From CAWBCR01 sp963787375 (lineage in GTDB: Bacteria > Chloroflexota > Anaerolineae > Aggregatilineales > UBA3940), in assembly GCA_963787375.1 (NCBI GenBank), contig CAWBCR010000011.1, forward strand, positions 1 through 64,000: a stretch of DNA of 64,000 bases, given 5' to 3'. The position numbers and the translations under genes were made by a program. The notes under the pieces were generated by a model, which ran no database searches, was not told where the DNA came from, and saw only the letters and a program-made list of their open reading frames with translations. Positions 62,336 through 64,000 of this stretch are shown here, in pieces. The first letter of the stretch is position 1. Each line of letters starts with the position of its first letter.

Positions 62336-63280
62336 CTATTCCAGCCACTGCATGGCAAGCTGGGCGCGGTGGCGGTGAACGTCGCGCAGGGTAATGAGGT
62401 CCCTGGCCAGCGCAAAGCCAGGCGTGGCCTCCTCCTGGCTGCGCTGCACCAGCCATTCCGCAATCGCCCACTGCTGGAGGGGCACGGCGGCATTGTACAC
62501 CGGCGGCCCGGCGAATTCGCGACCGCTCTCGCGCAGGTAGATCGCCAGAAAACGATCTGCTGCCTCCGCTGCCCCGAAATCGACGAGCTGCATGTAGGTG
62601 TTGGCGACATCCCAGCGCGGATCGCCCAGCGCGCAGTACTCCCAGTCGACAATCCCGCTGATCTCACGGTCGACCAGCAGCGCGTTCAGGAAGTGATAGT
62701 CGCCGTGAACCAGCACGGGGCTGCTTTCCTGAACGTCATAGGCGCGCATCATCGTCCGCTCGACGGCCTGGCGCAGGTCATCCTGTTTGATCTGGAAGGC
62801 GAGCGCCATCAGGTTGGCGAGCGCGGAGGGCAGCGTCACCTGCGGTGCAACACGCCGCACGGCATCAGGCGGAGTCAGGCTGTGCAGGCGGGCCAGCAGC
62901 ACAGCAAACGGTGCGATGTACGGTTCAACGATATCACGCAGATGTCGCCCACTGATGGACATTTCCTGGCTGGGCAGCCGCGAGAACAGCACCATGTCAC
63001 CGGACGGCCCAAACTCGCGGGCATAGACGACAGGCACCGGGAAACCTTGTTCGAGCAGCCAGCGGCAGACGGTCACTTCGCGCTGCGCCTTGCCCCGATC
63101 TTCGGTCCGCCACCAGCTTATCGTGCTGACGTAGCGCCGCACGACCAGCCCCTCGCGCTGGAGATCGCCGCCGGGGGCCATCCAATTCAGCGCAAACGCG
63201 ACCATCTCGTGCTGGCGGCTGGGCAGCGGGCGCACCTCTACCACCGCCTGGTCGGGGCGATCCGGGAAGGCCGCCGGCAC
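62336..63280 (-). CDS. APH-family phosphotransferase (choline/aminoglycoside kinase-like)
   Basis: 314 residues as written (GTG 63280). Catalytic loop VLVHGDYHFLNALLV and metal-binding GIVDWEYCALGDPRWDVANT. The N-terminus looks truncated: the neighbouring frame upstream reads TAILTPADLVDL from a TTG at 63324, overlapping the GMC stop, so an indel near 63285 is likely. Resembles phosphotransferases found beside acyl-CoA dehydrogenases; substrate unknown. Confidence 0.82.
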   Translation of the reverse strand: MPAAFPDRPDQAVVEVRPLPSRQHEMVAFALNWMAPGGDLQREGLVVRRYVSTISWWRTEDRGKAQREVTVCRWLLEQGFPVPVVYAREFGPSGDMVLFSRLPSQEMSISGRHLRDIVEPYIAPFAVLLARLHSLTPPDAVRRVAPQVTLPSALANLMALAFQIKQDDLRQAVERTMMRAYDVQESSPVLVHGDYHFLNALLVDREISGIVDWEYCALGDPRWDVANTYMQLVDFGAAEAADRFLAIYLRESGREFAGPPVYNAAVPLQQWAIAEWLVQRSQEEATPGFALARDLITLRDVHRHRAQLAMQWLE

Positions 63281-63320
63281 AGGTCGACCAGGTCAGCGGG
63301 GGTGAGGATCGCGGTATGTG

Positions 63321-64000
63321 TCAATGCTTAGTCGCATGGGCCGCCGCAGGCTGCCCGGCGGCGTGGGCCAACAGCGGCAGGCGAACCGGCGCGTCTGGCG
63401 CAGGCGGCACGCGGCTCATCGCGTACTCGGCCAGCGCGGTGATCGTCAGGCTGGGGTTGATGCCGGGATTGGCCGGCACAATCGAGCCGTCGACCACATA
63501 CAGGCCGGGATAGTTGTGCACCTCGCAATTCAGGTCGACGACGCCCTCGTCCGCCGTGCGGCCAAACGTCACACCACCCAGGATGTGCGCCGTCGTCGGG
63601 ATGTTGAGCAGGCTCTCGTTGAAGGCCCCCTGCGGTACGCCATTGGCCCGGGCGGCAAAGGCGCGGGTCACCCGGTGGCCAATGGGGATCTCAGCCTGGA
63701 TGGGCTTCTTGTCGTCGCGCGTCGAGACCAGCCCGCGCCGTAACAAGGTCAGCAGGCTGCGGCCCGGGCGCAAGTGCATCAGCGTGTCCTCAGTCTGCAT
63801 TACCAGCAGAATGGTGGTGCGCTCCGCCCAGCGCGCGAAGAACTTGGCGTGCAGGAAATCGGCGGGATGGCGCAGCGCGGCTCCCAGCACCTTGAGCACA
63901 CGGACCAGCGCGCCGCTGCTACCGGCGTCGATCATCGGCGCGGCCAGCGTGCGCATGAACGACGACCCGGCAGGGTAGCGCACCGGCTCGATGGCCGTCA
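63321..64000 (-). CDS. GMC oxidoreductase, C-terminal part (cut by window end)
   Basis: The frame is open through position 64000, so the N-terminal FAD-binding region lies outside. Visible C-terminal features: IPTTAHILGGVTFG (catalytic His region), GLYVVDGSIVPANPGINPSL (catalytic Asn region) and LTITALAEYAM, the cholesterol-oxidase-type end. About 226 residues visible. Flavin-dependent oxidation of an alcohol or sterol-like substrate. Stop overlaps the inferred start of the APH-family gene. Confidence 0.85.
   Translation of the reverse strand, partial: TAIEPVRYPAGSSFMRTLAAPMIDAGSSGALVRVLKVLGAALRHPADFLHAKFFARWAERTTILLVMQTEDTLMHLRPGRSLLTLLRRGLVSTRDDKKPIQAEIPIGHRVTRAFAARANGVPQGAFNESLLNIPTTAHILGGVTFGRTADEGVVDLNCEVHNYPGLYVVDGSIVPANPGINPSLTITALAEYAMSRVPPAPDAPVRLPLLAHAAGQPAAAHATKH

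Noticed and set aside
1..64000. CRISPR array or cas genes accompanying the TPR-CHAT protein
   Set aside because: No regularly spaced direct repeats and no Cas-like protein seen in the window.

Overview
The window is GC-rich, gene-dense bacterial chromosome, most likely from Chloroflexota (Anaerolineae-like). This is inferred from the gene mix and style, not from a marker-gene search: fused GlyQ-GlyS glycyl-tRNA synthetase, single-membrane lipoproteins with Thr/Pro-rich linkers, DUF2089/DUF4097 pairs, tiny Flp pilins, a TPR-CHAT protein beside a sigma factor, and a multi-GAF histidine kinase.

Layout. 1-4.2 kb: a plasmid-like module read leftwards (ribbon-helix-helix protein, ParM-type actin, iteron cluster, PrimPol/DUF3987 replication protein with six frameshifts, excisionase-like HTH) ending beside tRNA-Lys; this looks like an integrated element. 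4.4-9.6 kb: helicase-C-like protein, lipid kinase, membrane proteins, CopC-like protein. 9.7-15.4 kb: REC/GAF/PAS histidine kinase, small membrane protein, NarL-type regulator, HtrA protease. 15.4-18.8 kb: ABC-2 exporter behind a leader with two promoters, a leader ORF and two near-identical terminators. 18.8-24 kb: FHA protein, RecF, AhpD-like protein, RsmG, PQQ-type lipoprotein, RdgB-like enzyme. 24.1-30.9 kb: complete peptide ABC importer operon. 30.9-36 kb: CoaBC, cupin, ProA, aldo/keto reductase, ProB. 36-39.7 kb: Flp pilin, methyltransferase, Ser/Thr kinase, tRNA-Arg, SbcD, DUF3054 protein.

39.9-44.6 kb: an operon of sigma-70-like factor, zinc-finger anti-sigma-like protein and TPR-CHAT protease, followed on the other strand by a 19-residue Gly-rich peptide gene. 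44.8-55.6 kb: GlyQS, HutU, AAC(3)-like protein, enoyl-CoA hydratase, a membrane thioredoxin whose first CxxC cysteine is an in-frame TGA (probable selenocysteine), MFS transporter, AIM24, RlmD-like methyltransferase. 55.7-64 kb: tyrosine recombinase, DUF951, a second Flp pilin in an AT-rich patch, a DUF2089-DUF4097-GNAT-SHOCT-like operon behind a perfect consensus promoter, M50-like protein, SPFH protein, APH-family kinase, and a GMC oxidoreductase cut by the window end.

The most notable systems are the sigma/zinc-finger/TPR-CHAT operon (reminiscent of the protease-sigma part of Craspase, without CRISPR), the candidate UxxC thioredoxin and the duplicated attenuator before the ABC exporter. 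A caveat applies throughout: about fifteen single-base frameshifts, many in short homopolymers, suggest residual indel errors in the assembly, although their density in the first 4 kb may also reflect decay.
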